64,000 nucleotides of DNA from Ciona intestinalis. Taxonomy: Eukaryota; Chordata; Ascidiacea; Phlebobranchia; Cionidae. Each line of letters starts with the position of its first letter. The stretch's first letter is position 1. Positions 34,301 through 49,300 of this stretch are shown here, piece by piece. A model generated the notes under the pieces. That model was not told where the DNA came from, made no database searches, and saw nothing but the letters and a program-made list of their open reading frames with translations. The stretch covers positions 764,986 to 828,985 of the forward strand of contig NC_020178.2 of assembly GCF_000224145.3 (NCBI RefSeq), given 5' to 3'. The position numbers were made by a program, and so were the translations under genes.

Positions 34301-37300
34301 TTTGTACTGGGTTAGTTAATATTCTGAAAATCACATTCCAATCATCATATGCATTATGGCATTACTTTAATATTTGAAAATCCGGCCTTTAAATTACAGC
34401 TGATAATTATACCCATAAGTGCTTATTATCTATATAGTGGTCTTTCTGAATTGCATTTTAATTGGCCATTCAGGAAATATTTCAGTAATTCAAAGGCAAG
34501 CACTATAGCTCAATAATTAACGTGCCTACCTCTAGTTTAGAGGTTACTGAGTTCGAGGCTTGATGCTGCTACTATTGTGAGTGTATGTTTACTTGAGCAA
34601 GACACTTAAAATTGCTTCAGCCCAGAAAATTGTAATTTAGCGCAGTTTCATTAAGTGTAACTTTTTAGCGGACACGAGGTGTATAAAACAGAACAGCTCA
34701 TATGTGAACTTGTAAGCGGGCACGAGGTGAATGAAACAAAACACCTATGTAATTACGACTGTCATTACCCCACCACACAAGGTTAAATAAGTTACATTTA
34801 TTCAATCATTCATTTCAAAAGCTTCATATTTATATACAGGTAATACAGGGAACACTTGTCCCTATTTTGGGTCAAGCTGTCTAACCAACACATCGATATG
34901 TGTGGCTTACCAACAACTTTGTGATGGGAATCCAGATTGTCCTGATAGAAGTGATGAGAGCACAGACTGTGAAGGTATAGTTTGTAACATAAGATATAGT
35001 AGGGTGGGGAAAATGGGACACATTTTGATTCTATTTTTTAATATCCCCAAGAACATTCAATGAATTGTAAAACTGTATCCTGACGACTCCCATAGACTGT
35101 TATTAATTATTTAAAACACTATCAGGATATTTGAATATTAGGTGCCAAAGGTGTCTCGTCTCCCTCCACCCTATGAATGCTACGATAAAATAATATTAAA
35201 TTACAACTTTGAATACAATAGGTAATATAAAATAATTAAAACAAATTAGCAGCAAAATAAAAGTCGTTAAAATACACTATGGTTAAAAAAAGAATGATGA
35301 TAAATAAAAGCATGGCTTCTAAACCTACAATACAAAATAAATTAACTCATTTTGAGTTGTATTTAATTTAAACAAATTAAGATGTGCTAAGACAATTTAA
35401 TGCGTAGCCTATGTGGTTTACCATTTACTGTTTAAATAGCTGGAGATTAAATTTTGATACTTTCAGCATTTTAATAACGGTTCCAATTTTGTAAATTGTT
35501 ATCAGCGTATGGTTGCTTTAATGTTGTTATAAGAGGGTCTGTTAAGCCACAAAAGCATTTTAAAATACCACAGCTATTTTATCCAAGTTAGGAGGGCTTA
35601 GAGACTGTTTTGATCTTTTAAAACATCTCAAATACCACTTATAAAACAGTTTAAATACTCAATTTATGCTTTGATGCTTAATATGCAAATAGCCAAATAC
35701 ATAAGTTTTAGGTGTATAAAACATGATGTTCCTCGTCAGTTTCAATACAAACATTAGAGCTTATACATTATAATACAGTTGTCTTTATTTCTTTTGGTTT
35801 AGTTTTTAGACTGAACCTTTAGGATATAGATATATATACAAATATTTTTTATTGTTGTTCTTCAGAGCTCCTGGAGCCAGGGTATACAGGTTTCCGATTA
35901 TGCGATGCATTATCATGTGAACACGCATGTACATTTCTACCAGAAGGGCTACCAACATGTTACTGCCCTCCTGGGAGCATTCTTTACAATGATACTAAAT
36001 GCAAACGTAAGGATAATACAATTTTGTTTTATTCATAAAACATCTGTTTTCTGTGGTAACTTGACTCAAAGTCACAAATTTTAAACTGCAAAAGGGGTAA
36101 AAGTTGGGGAATAATGCAATAGACTATGTTTTATTCAAAGTCCCCTGGCATGGCTTGATTACCCTACTCATACAGAATAGGGGCAGCAAGAACCATACCA
36201 AATTATAAAAATATATACTTAATTTTTAAAGTAATACATACAAATATGTATGCTTAATATTTTGCTTTTTTTATATCTACTTTTATTCAGAGCTGTTTCA
36301 TAAAAATAATTCTAACCTAGAAGGTCTAGTTTGTTTTCGGAAACTAACAACACCTATTATGACTAGGAGTTTTACATGTTAAATCACTTCCAAGTAACTG
36401 CAACAACACTTTTTCAGCCGCAAACATCTGCAATCTAACCAAGCCTTGCTCACAAACATGTGTACAAACATCGGGTTGGGAGTTTACTTGTTCTTGTATG
36501 GATAGTTTCTTCATTAATCCTCATAATTCATCCCATTGCTTAATTGAAGAAGGCAGCATCTTCCAATCTTCTGAACCGTATCTGATCGCTGCGTCGGATC
36601 AACAAATCCAGGTCAGGATTGTAGAAAATAGGTGTCATCTCATAGGGGGCATGTTTTCATTTTTTTGTAAGATCTGGAAAGAGATCACCGATTATGGATT
36701 ATACTTTGCTTTGTTTTTGTATAGACACTTAACAAACAGCAGGGTAAAAGCTGGGGTGACATTGTTGAAATGCAGTTATACTCATAGTTGTCAAACATAG
36801 GGAACCTCATTGATTAATGTAGTGAATGCAATGTAATTTGCCCCTGTTGTATTGAACAGAACATTTCTTTTATAACAACTTTCCTTGCGCTGCCACGCGA
36901 AAATGAATAGTTTACATACGTGGTAGTTTGTAAGCAGGAACGAGGTGTATTTAAGAGAACACGTTATAGAGAAAATGTTATAGCAACTGTCATTTTCCCA
37001 CAACGCGAAAGTAAGTTTCTTACTATATTCATACATTCATAATTTTTTTACATTTCTTCAGTCATATAACATGGAGGGTCAACGGCAGCGTTCATTCAGT
37101 AGCAGTGTTGCACGAATATTACCCACAGTTGACTACAACACACATACTGCATACTGGATCAGCCATCCAAAATCAGGTCCGGCAAGACTGGTCAGTGCGT
37201 CACTGGATCATTTGAAAGAAACAGAAACTATTGAGTTACCCTACAGCATTGACAGTTAGTATATTTTATATCAGTGGTTATATTCTATATGGGTGAGGTT

Positions 37301-40300
37301 CTACAGTGTTGGACCTAAGGTATGGGTGAGGTCCTACAGTGTGGGTCCTAGATATGGGTGAGGTCCTACAGTGTGGGACCTAAGATCTGGGTGAGGTCCT
37401 ACAGTGTTGGACCTAAGATCTGGGTGAGGTCCTACAGTGTTGGACCTAAGGTATGGGTGAGGTTCTACAGTGTTGGACCTAAGATATGGGTGAGGTTCTA
37501 CAGTGTTGGACCTAGATATGGGTGAGGTCCTACGGTGTAGGACCTAGATATGGGTGAGGTCCTACGGTGTGGGACCTAGATATGGGTGAGGTCCTACAGT
37601 GTGGGACATAAGGTATGGGTGAGGTCCTACGGTGTGGGACCTAGATATGGGTGAGGTCCTACAGTGTGGGACCTAAGATATGGGTGAGGTCCTACGGTGT
37701 GGGTCCTAGATATGGGTGAGGTCCTACGGTGTCGGTGTGGGACCTAGATATGGGTGAGGTCCTACAGTGTGGGACCTAAGAGTCTTGGGCTATGGTTATA
37801 TTATAATTCTATTCATATTTTTTTTTACCAAATGTAAGGATAAAAGAGAATAAAAAAATATCCTTACCTTACCCCAACCTACTATATCCTTATAACCAAG
37901 ATTTTTTTCATAAAGATTGCCAGATAGCAGTAGACTGGGTTACGGGCAACATATATTTTCTAAACACGAAAGACGAACACATATTCGTGTGCAGTGTTAC
38001 GCAACCAATATCATGTATATCACTCTTACAACAAAATAAACCGGCAACACTGTTAGAAATGACGCTGGATGCATATGCAGGGTGAGTAGTAGACTAGTAG
38101 AGTGCTATATATTATACACTATGACAATAGGAATATTCATTAAAATTTTCTTAGTCCAATAGTTATCTATATGGTGGCATCTAGCCCTTTTTGGGCTCAA
38201 AAGCATGAGTGTCAGGTTTTTTAGATTTTTAACAAAATCTTGGGTAACATTGTTAAAATACAGTTATACTTATAGTTGTAAACTATAGGGGACCTCACTG
38301 ATTAATGTGGTGAATGCAAAAAAGTAACTCAAAGAAAATGTGTTTATTATTAAACTAAATACCTATCAGAAATTTCCCTTTAAAATCTATGTTGAAAATA
38401 TAAATTTCGATTCTACACAGATACATATTCTACTTTGAGCATGGTACTTACTCGAAAATAAACAGACTTGACATGGACGGTACAAATTACCAAAACATTG
38501 TCAAGATAAGCCTAAGTTATGCACAAGGGTTAACTGTAGATCCTTATGGAGAACGACTTTATTTTTTCGAGTTACATAGCGGTAAGTTTTCACATTGAAA
38601 ATAACAAGTTTCCGAAATATTTATTATGCTGTATGAAATGAAATGAACAAATGATGAATAACTGAATGAATAAGAAAGTAAATGAATGCATAATGAATGG
38701 ATAAATGGGTATATGGATGAATGAATGAATAAATGAACAAATGCGTAAATGAATGAATAACTGAATAAGATTAAAATATACATTTTTTATATTGTATTCA
38801 CATATCTTCACGCACACTTTTAATTTTTATATTTGGAAATTACGTAATTTTTCTATACAGGTTGTATACAGAGTGTTGACTATCGTGGAAAATTTCGAAC
38901 AAAACATTTTTGTTATAAGAAGAAACCAAATATGTTCGAAGCAGCATTTTTTAATGGTAAGTTATAGCATTTATTATCATAACTTACCATTAAATAAGTT
39001 ATAGCATTTATTATCATAACTTACCATTAAATGGTAAGTTATAGCATTTATTATCATAACTTACCAATAACTTATGGTTGAATGCTTGATACTGGTACCT
39101 TTGGCAGCATATGTGTTCTTTGTCAAGATAATAAATATTGGGTTATTTTTCCACCAACTAGACTCAAATATTCTGTATAAACATTCCTACTTAATTTCTC
39201 TTATAGATTCCTTATACATAAGTGAAAACAAGAAGCAGTTATCACGACTTCAATTATGGGAAGCTAACCCTACCTTACGAGTATTAGCCAATACTTCTTC
39301 TGTTGAAACATTACGTGTTGTTCACCCACTAGTACAGAGAACAGGTATATATTACATGTGTTAATTAAGGTATATAAGACAGTGGAGTAAGATGGGACAC
39401 CTTTAGCACATAAAATCTAAATATCCTGATCGTGTTTTAAACAATTAACAAAGGTCTATGGGAGTCGTGAAAATACGGTTTTATAATTCTTTCGGCTATA
39501 TTTTATTTACAAGAGATAACATACTAACATATTTTAGGTTAACATAAAATAATATATTTTTAAAATAAATTAAAATACTATATTTTCAGTTTCCCATGTT
39601 AAATGTCATCATATGAATTGTCAACATATCTGTCTCATTGGCTCCACCAAGCGGGTGGGCACGTGTTTCTGTCGAGCTGGGTTTATTCTTAACAATGACA
39701 GTAGAACTTGTATACGTAAGTTGTAAATAACTTTTTAAAATATAAATATTCATTTATAGGAATAACTATTTTGGGCCTGATTGTTTGGCCTAGATTTTAA
39801 GATAAGATTTCCTATATATATATGACTTTGTGGTAGCACCCTTGTTGGGGTAATCAGCCAACTCTGGCTTAAATCTTAGGGTCCCATATCTTGCCGTACT
39901 GTAGCAGCTCACCCATATATGTTTGAATAATGTATAATAAAATAAATATTACCTGTTACTTCTGCTACCAGGCATAATGTAATATGTAAAAAATCTTTCA
40001 ACGGCTCATCGGCTTTGAAAAAACATCCCTTGCTGGATAGCAGACAATACAATGAAAATACAATATGTTTTTATACCAGATGAGCCCATAAAAATCCTTT
40101 ATAAATAATGCTGACAAGACTTTTTCTAAATCACTATAACCCCCTAACCCACGTTTAATAACTAATCCCCCATGCTCTCTAGGTCCTCCTAGTGCAGATG
40201 TCTACCTCCTCGTTAGCAAAGGACATCCAGGAGAAATCAAAGGCATCCCATTATTCCATGAGCCGCAAGAAAATTATTCACCTGTCGTGCCAATCGAGAA

Positions 40301-43300
40301 TTTAAAGGGACCAAGGGGTTTAGACTACTACAGGTGAAATTTAGATAATATGTATAGTTGATAGTCTTTATTTCTGTGTGTTTTGGTTATATGACAAAAT
40401 CTGAGGTGTTAGTATAGTTGTATCTTAATATAGTTGTAAACTTGTATCTTGTAAATGAACATCAGTTTTTGGTTATATTTACGTTTATAAAAACAGCAAT
40501 TTTTTTGTGTGTTTGGTTATGTATTTGTATCTAATGTTGTAAATATTCTTTGTGACTACCAAATAGGACGATAAAAGAGAGTGAAAACAATAACCATACT
40601 TCCCCAGCCTACTATATAACAAAGGGCTGGTAAGAATGAAAGCAAAGACATTAACACCAAAAACATAGGCACATATAGAGTAGAATATTTAATATTAATT
40701 GCATCTATTTCCCAATGCAGAGACACAAATGGTGATGACTGGATTATATATTCACATATTGGAGAATATGAGATTAAAGCACATCGGATTAGCTAGATGG
40801 CATTATTCACAGGTGTTGTGCTATTTAAACCTGACTTGTATACTTTACTTAGAAAAATGGTGCAACCAATTCAAGGTTATTGTTTTGTTGACACTTTGTA
40901 GAACTATTAAACTAGTTGTCAAAAATTCTGAAGTGTTGGTCAAATACAACCTAACTTATATAAACACCTGTGAAAAGTGGTGCAACTAATTCAAAGTTAT
41001 TGTTTTGTTGGTAAAAGTAGTTGTAAGCTTACTGAAACAAATTTCAAAAAAAAAAGGGGGTGGTGCACCTCATTCATGCTTTATTCTGGCATTAAATACA
41101 TACAAACAGCCCTACCCATTTAAGCTTTTTCAAATTTATATTTCTAGGTAATTTTTAATCAATCAGTTTATAACTGTGAGGGGCTCGCTATTGACTGGAG
41201 TAACGGCAACATGTTATGGACCGACGATGGGTATAAGACCATTAACATTGCATCATTGGCCCCACTGGGTGTGGGACCTCTGGGACACGGGCCTCAGTTT
41301 CTGCGGAAAGTTTTGGTGAACGGAGTAACAAGCCACCCAAGAGCAATAGTAGTGCATGAAGCAAGAAGGTGATTTGTGTATGGGTAAGGTCCTATGGCAA
41401 GACGTGCCATGGAACCTGAGATTTAGGCCAGCACTGTGCCACAGTCGTTAGCAATGCAAAACTAGTCTAAGGCTTGATGCTGCTACCATTGTGGGGGTAT
41501 GTGTCCTTGAGCAAGACACCTAACAGCAATTTCTCCAACCCAGTGGTCGCTAATGGTTTGTCTAAATAGCCAGCCATAGATAAAATTTAAAAAATTTGCA
41601 TGTATGTTTATTCATGTAAGTCTGATTTCGTAAAGTTTGAACGTTGTCGTTAACCTAACCAAGTTGCTCTTTAGTGTCATCTACTGGTCAGTATGGGAAC
41701 CAATAGAAACGCCACAAATAAACTACGGAAAGATTGAAACTTCGTGGATGGATGGATCGCACAGAGAAATCTTATATACAGGTATATACATGATTTCTAT
41801 ATATAATAGGGTTTCTATGTGACTATGTATAATATGATTTCTATTTATAATAGGGTTTCTATGTTTCAGTATGCTTTGAAGTTAAATAAAGTAAGGTGAG
41901 GGAAGACGGCACGATTAGCACATAATATTCAAAGATCCCGATCGTGTTTTAAACAATTAACAACGGTCTATTGGAGTCGTGAAGATACGGTTTTATAATT
42001 CTTTAAATGTTCTTTATTGGGATAATAGAGTAGTGTCCCATCCTCCCCCACCCTACTATATACATAATATAAATATATATATTTATTTATTTTCAGGCAG
42101 TGATATACTATGGCCTAATGGTATAACAGTGGACACCCTTAGAGATGTGATTTATTACACTGAAGCATTTTATGACAAGATTGAAGCAATTCAAATTAAT
42201 GGCAGAATCAAAACGGTACATTTAACTATTAACTGTAATAAATTCTGCGATTCTATTTTGAATAAGAGACTGACGATGCGATTTAGGCGAAATATATATA
42301 TTATACAATTGGTTGGACTTAACTATTGTCTGTAACATTTACGTAGCGCCAGATCCTTAGACTGACTATTATGTGCATATTTGCTAAAACTTAAGCACTT
42401 ACGGGTTGGAGAATGCTAAAGAAATTTCAATCTAGATTCTCAGTGAAAAGTAATTACTGTAAAAACAGCTTAACAAATAATTGAAATGCAGTAACACCTC
42501 CACCTAGTATATTACCTACGAAGTGATACTCTATTCTTTATAGGCATGGGCACCTAACTTTTTAAAATGCGGGGGAGGAAGGTATAGCTTGACCTTCATT
42601 CCTTTATAACGAATTTAATTTTTTTAAGACTTAATATATTTTCTTTCAGACAGTTATTTCCGGCACTGGTAATCAGTTTGGGCACCCATTTTCTATATCT
42701 TTGTTTGAAGGGGCTTCAAAAGACAACACTTTACAAGGCAGATACCTATTTGTAGCTGACTACAGATCTGGATTAATATACCGGTATAATCTGACTTCAA
42801 ACCGGTCTGAACCAGTTATACTGCACAGGGAAAAACCGCCTGTGTTACAGGTAATATGTCATGACTTAGACTGTGTTCTGTGTGGGCAGTGTCAGTTTTT
42901 TTTTAGTAGAATTTTAGTTTAGGGTAATATTGTTAAAATACAGTTACACTCATAGTCGTCAAACATAGGGAACCTCATTGATTAATGTGGTGAATGCAAT
43001 ATACTTTGGCTCTGCTTATTTGTATAGGCACCTAACAGCAGGGTAAAAACTTAAATTTTGCTCAAAACTGGGGATGCCAAAACTTTGGTGTCACCCCTGT
43101 TTTAAAAGTTGGGTGGGTATTACCCCAGGCACCCCAACGTTACATCTATGATATTGTGTTTAATATTTTTCTCTTCATGGCTTTGTCTTTACTTTAAAGC
43201 TAACCATTTATTAATTACACAAATTCATTTACATCCTTTTAGTTACACTATTCTGTATATAGTAGGGTGGGGGAAGATGGGACACCTTTAGCACATAATA

Positions 43301-46300
43301 TCCAAATATCCTGATCGTGTTTTAAACAATTAACAACGGTCCATAGGAGTCATCAGGATACGGTTTCATATTTTTTGAATGTTTTGTGTTTACTACCGAT
43401 TGGGACGAGAAAGTAGAATGAAAGGTTGTCCCATCTTCCCCACTCTACTGTATAATAGCAGTACATTTACATGCATTTAATTAGGTTCCCCTACTTCCAG
43501 GTTATCGTATTCAACCCTCTATTTCGAGCCGGCCACAGTGCATGCTCTGAAGCCATGTGCACTGACTTATGTGTTTCTATACCAACATACCCACATTATA
43601 AGTGTCTTTGTCCTAATGGTGCGTCTCTTACAGCAGACAACCATACATGTACTGGTGAGATTTTAATTAGTTTCATCTTTTTTTTCAAAGTGTGAAAAAT
43701 TCTGGGATAGTGGTTAGTATGGTCAATGTTAGCCCAGAGGTTCTGCGTTCAAGGCTTGACACCGCTACCATTGTGTGCGTATGTGTCCTTGGCAAAACAC
43801 TTAACAGCAATTGCTTTAACCCAGTGGTCACTAATGTGCTGTCTAAATTGTCAGCCATGCAATAATTTTCAACATGAAAACTCTGGCATAAATCCCAGAT
43901 ACCCTAACGTGTCTTGCATTTCCATATAATATTTTTTTTGCCTCCAAAACTTTTTTTGTATATTTTCCCCTGCATACATTCTATAATGTATAACCCTCAC
44001 AGACAAAGCCAACTACACAACAGTACCTTCATGTGCAGAGCAGCAGTTTCAATGCGATAATGGGATTTGTATCGTAAAGAAATGGGTTTGCGATGGCGAC
44101 AATGACTGTCACGATAATAGCGATGAAAAAATTGAAATTTGTGGTAAGTTAGAAAAAAACTTGTGCCGTAATTTTGATTCATTTAAACAAGCAAATTCTT
44201 GATCTGTGAATGAAGTAGTACAGCATCAAAATTGGTAAACCTTTCCGTTTCCAACCCCCTTAAATTTTGGTCTGCAATGTTGAGACGCTTAACAGCAAGT
44301 AAAAATCAGTTTTAAGCTTTAAAATTGTGTTCTAAAACATATGCTGTCAGCCTATCACCACTGTTTCAATAATCAATATAGGGACAAAACTTTTTAAAAT
44401 CAGGGCAGGCAGGATAGATGGACCATCTTACCTTACAATACTATGTCTCATTTTCTATTTCTACAATATCGCAAAGGGTTTTGATATAAATTTTGTTTCT
44501 ATTAGAAATTTAATTAAATTAAAATGAATGGCTCAATAAAGTTATTAATATTCAAATCCTCTTGAATTTTGTTAACCATATTATTTCCCAGCTAAGAAGA
44601 ACTGCAGTGATGGTTGGTTCCTATGCAGTAACTCGAGTGTTTGTATTCTATCACGGTGGGTGTGTGACGGTGAATCTGACTGCCCTGGAGGAGAAGACGA
44701 GACACCTGAGGTCTGTCGGGGCCGGTCGTGCCCCTCCGGGCAGTTTTTGTGCCCCTCGGGTCTTTGTATCCCTGATATATGGAGGTGTGATTTGGATGAC
44801 GATTGCCACAACGGGTTTGATGAATCCGATAATTGCAGTAAGTTAACATGGAAATAGTATAAAATGTAATATCTGCGCAACTTAAGGTGTATTTTTTTAT
44901 GAAATGTCCACAAAACAATAACCTTGAATTGGTTGCCCCATTTTGCACAGGTGTTTAAATAAGCTAAGTTGTATTTGACCGACAGTAAATCCATTTTACT
45001 TTACCTAAGATCTGAATTTATTCCAGCATATGCAAGTTGTCGGACTGGGGTTGAGTTTTCGTGTTTGTCGGGTCGGTGTATCGCCCTCGAGTGGGCATGT
45101 GATGGAGAAGACGACTGTGGTATGTTGTTTCTATTTTAAAAAATGATATTTCTATTTTGGGAAAAATGTTTGTTTTCACGTGGTAGGGCAATGGCAGTCG
45201 TTAACAAGGGTGTTCTGTTTCCTACACCTGTCTTAGTCTTAGCATAGAATGAACTGCTGAAAGATATTTCTGAAAGTTAAATATCTTACTAAACATTACT
45301 GGCACCCACAATAGCCATATATTTCTTACAATACACATATATAGGGCTTTATATTCGTTTAACAGGTGATGGTTCAGATGAAGAAGATTGCTCGGCCACT
45401 ACTACGCCCTCTACTGCCACCAAGTGTGCTGAGAATGAGATGCAGTGTAGTAACGAGACATCGCTTGCCAGGTGCATGCCCTCTAGGTGGCGCTGTGATG
45501 GAGACGAAGATTGTCCCGATGGAAGCGATGAAGCTGGCTGTCGTGAGTCTATTTCATAAATATCCTATATAACTTATAAATATTGCATATACTATTATAA
45601 ATATATGTAACTTGCCATGAATATGCTGGGTACTATAGTCTATTGGACAAAATATGTACAAAAATCTTGCCCAATATTCTTTCTTATAGCAATTCTTAAG
45701 GCTTCTACATTTAGTAAGATATATGCAGTAGCATCCTCTGTGTTGGAGTGTTGGGCCAACTCTGGTTTAAATCCTAGGTTCTATAGTGTGCCTTGCTGTA
45801 GGACCTCACCCATATAGAATAGAATATGCAGTAGCACCCTCTGTGTTGGAGTGTTGGGCCAACTCTGGTTTAAATCCTAGGTTCTATAGCGTGCCTTGCT
45901 GTAGGACCTCACCCATATAGAATAGAATATGCAGTAGCATCCTCTGTGTTAAAGTAATGGGCCAACTCTGGTTTAAATCCTAGGTCCCATGGCTTGCCAC
46001 ACTGTAGGACCTCACCCATATAGAATAGAATGTGCATATACAATGTTGGAGTAATGGACCAACTCTGGTCTAAATTCCAGGTCCCATGTCTTGCCTCACT
46101 GTAGAACCTCACCCATATAGAATATACCAGAATTTACATTGATTTTTTCCACAGCACCATCAATCCATAGATGTGGGTACGGGCTGTACCTTTGTAATTC
46201 CACAAGCAAATGTATATTAGAAGCTTGGGTATGTGATGGAGCAGATGATTGCTATGATGGATCTGATGAAGCAAACTGTGATTGCCCACAAAATATAACC

Positions 46301-49300
46301 AGCAAATATCAACAGGTTAACTGCATTCATACTAATTTTTAAATATACCGTTGGGTTGAACATTTTTTAATTGTTTTTAAATAAATGAATATAACTTGTT
46401 TAACTGTATTTCACGCGAAATCTAACAGTTTTTAGGTTAACTGCTTGTAATACTTATTTCTAAATATACTGTGAGGTTAATAGTGTTTTTAATGGTTTTT
46501 GAATGAATGAATGTAACTTGTTTATCTTTGTGTAGGGGTGTAACGACAGTCGTTATAACAAGGGTGTTCTGTTTCATACACTTACACGCTCGCTTACGAG
46601 TTACCACATATGTAACTTTATGGTTGGTCAGCGGCAGTCATTATACATGTTATAACAGTGTTTGTAACACAGGTGTTCTATACACCATGTGCCTGTTTAG
46701 AGTACCAAAAATAGCAGCGTTGAGCCTCGAACTCATAACCTCTGGCTTCAGACAGTCATGCTAGCCACTGTGCCCAATTTAACTTTTTAACTTGTGTTTA
46801 TTTTAACTGTCCATTAATGGTTTATTAATATGTAATCATTAATAAAGTTATCATATAAGTTTCTATCATATAAGTTTCTCTATAGATTTATTTTATTTTC
46901 ACATAGATTCGTTGCATAACTGTCATTGGCAAAAGTGACTGCGTGAATAAATGTGATCATAACGTGGATTGTATAAGTGGACAAGATGAACTGAATTGTA
47001 AGTTTTCCACATTGAAAACATATTTATATAACCACATAAATGCCATGTTTTTTTTAAACACAAAATTTAAAGTAATAAATAAATTAAGTAATGTATAGTA
47101 TTGTGGTAAGATGGATACCGTTAGCACATAATATCCCATATTTTGGTCTAGCAACCTAACAATTCTCTGTACAGTTACCAGTTTTTAGCAATTTAACAAT
47201 TCTGTCAACATTTGCAGGCAACCACGGGGTATGTGCCAACTCGGGATGTAGTCACTCATGCACGCCGACGAACACAGGGTTTGAATGCTCGTGTCCGAAA
47301 GGAAAGGAGTTGTCATCAGATCATGCCACTTGTCAAGGTAATTATCACTTAATCCTAGGTGATTGTCACAATCCATATCAATTCCTAAGTTTATATTTTA
47401 AGAATTGTGTTCGGCCTGTTTTTAGCGCCAATTTATATTTTATGAATTGAGATTCTCTGGCCAATCCCACATTTTTACGAATAAGCATTTTCTAAAATTT
47501 TTTTCATTAGTTAACATATATTAGAAGTTGTAAACATACTTACTATGCCACAGATATCGACTATTGTCGGCACCGTGGCACCTGCGCACACATATGCCAC
47601 ACCACGCCACGTGCATATCATTGTTCATGTCATAAGAACTGGAAGATTGATCATTATGATGTCACCAAGTGTGTTTATGACAAACCAGCCCCGCCCCCTT
47701 TTATTATTTTCAGCAACAAAAGATCATTAAAATAGTGAGTTTCTTTGTTTGTTTATTTTAAGTAAGTGTCTTTTTTTGTTTATTTTAAAAGTAGATACAC
47801 CCATGGTATAACTTAACAGTGAGCATGAGGTGTATGAATACACCATGTGTGTCTGGTGTATAAGAAGACACCCATGTTATAACTTAACAGTGAGCATGAG
47901 GTGTATGAATACACCATGTGTGTCTGGTGTATAAGAAGACACCCATGTTATAACTCGACAGTGAGCATAAGGTGTATGAATACACCATGTGTGTCTGGTG
48001 TATAAGAAGACACCCATGTTATAACTCGACAGTGAGCATAAGGTGTATGAATACACCATGTGTGTCTGGTGTATAAGAAGACACCCATGTTATAACTCGA
48101 CAGCAAGCATAAGGTACCCCCTTTACACACAGCATGGAGTTAAACACAACCAGCATTCACGAAAACGAGCGAAAGAGAAAATTTCAATATCTGGTTGAAG
48201 GATTCCGTCAAGTACTTGGCCTGGATTTTCACTACCATAGGAACCTTATATTTTTCACTGACATCATTCAAGATACGATAACAAGAGCTACATTAACTTA
48301 CAACGCAGAAGGTATATAGTAGTTTGTTTTATAAGAAACATTACATTACTTTTAAAGTTAAATATGGATAATTCTATCAAGTATTTCCCTTTTTTCTTTT
48401 CCATGATAATATTAGGCCAATTCTCCAACATTACCCTTTTATACTAACCTGTCCTAGTGTTCACAAACTTCTTCTCAATTCTCTTCTAAGTAAAGTATAC
48501 TTTTTCATAATTTATCAAATGTTATTTCCTTTTTCCCTTCCCAAATCTTCAACACCAACCTTTTTCCCTACCTCTCCCCAATTACACCCTTTTTCTTCAG
48601 ACAACTCTCTCACATTAAGTGACCAGCAAGCCATCATTACACAAGGCATAATGACCCCTGAAGGAATTGCAGTTGACTGGATAAATGACAAAATATACTT
48701 CGTTGAATCCACACTAAACCAGATACAAATGGCCACCCTAGAAGGAAATATGCGAACCGTGGTTGTTGCCGAACAATTGGTTAACCCAAGGGGTGTAGCG
48801 GTTGACCCAAGATTTGGGTAAGTACCAATAAGTAATATTCGTTTTTGTTAATAAGGGTCAAATTTTATAATTGATGTACGAAGAGGTTCTTACTGAGCTG
48901 AATCTAAATTTCCTAATTTGAGTTCAAAACGGTATACTGTTTTTGTTGGTCAGACTAATATTCACCCACAAAGTTCTATACGTGGTAACTCGTAAGTGGT
49001 AACGAAGTGTATGAAACAGAACAACAATTTTATAAAATATTTGTTTCAAATTTACTTTATAAGATATCTATATTTACTTTATAAGATATCTATTTTATTT
49101 TATAAGATATCTGTTCTGGACGGACTGGGGAGTTGGAAATTCTCGGGTCGAGCGTTCAACCCTCGCAGGAGACGATCGTGTACAAATATGGAAAGCTGAT
49201 GGAGATGGTGATGGGTGGCCTAATGGACTCACTATTGATTATATGGAGAACAGAGTTTACTGGGCCGATGCCAAGTATGTAGACATCTTACTTCTTTTTT

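Noticed and set aside
44581..44994. Minus-strand 137- and 118-codon ORFs
   Set aside because: Shadows of the Cys-rich LDLa exon at 44592-44837, which has the correct splice sites and phase on the plus strand.
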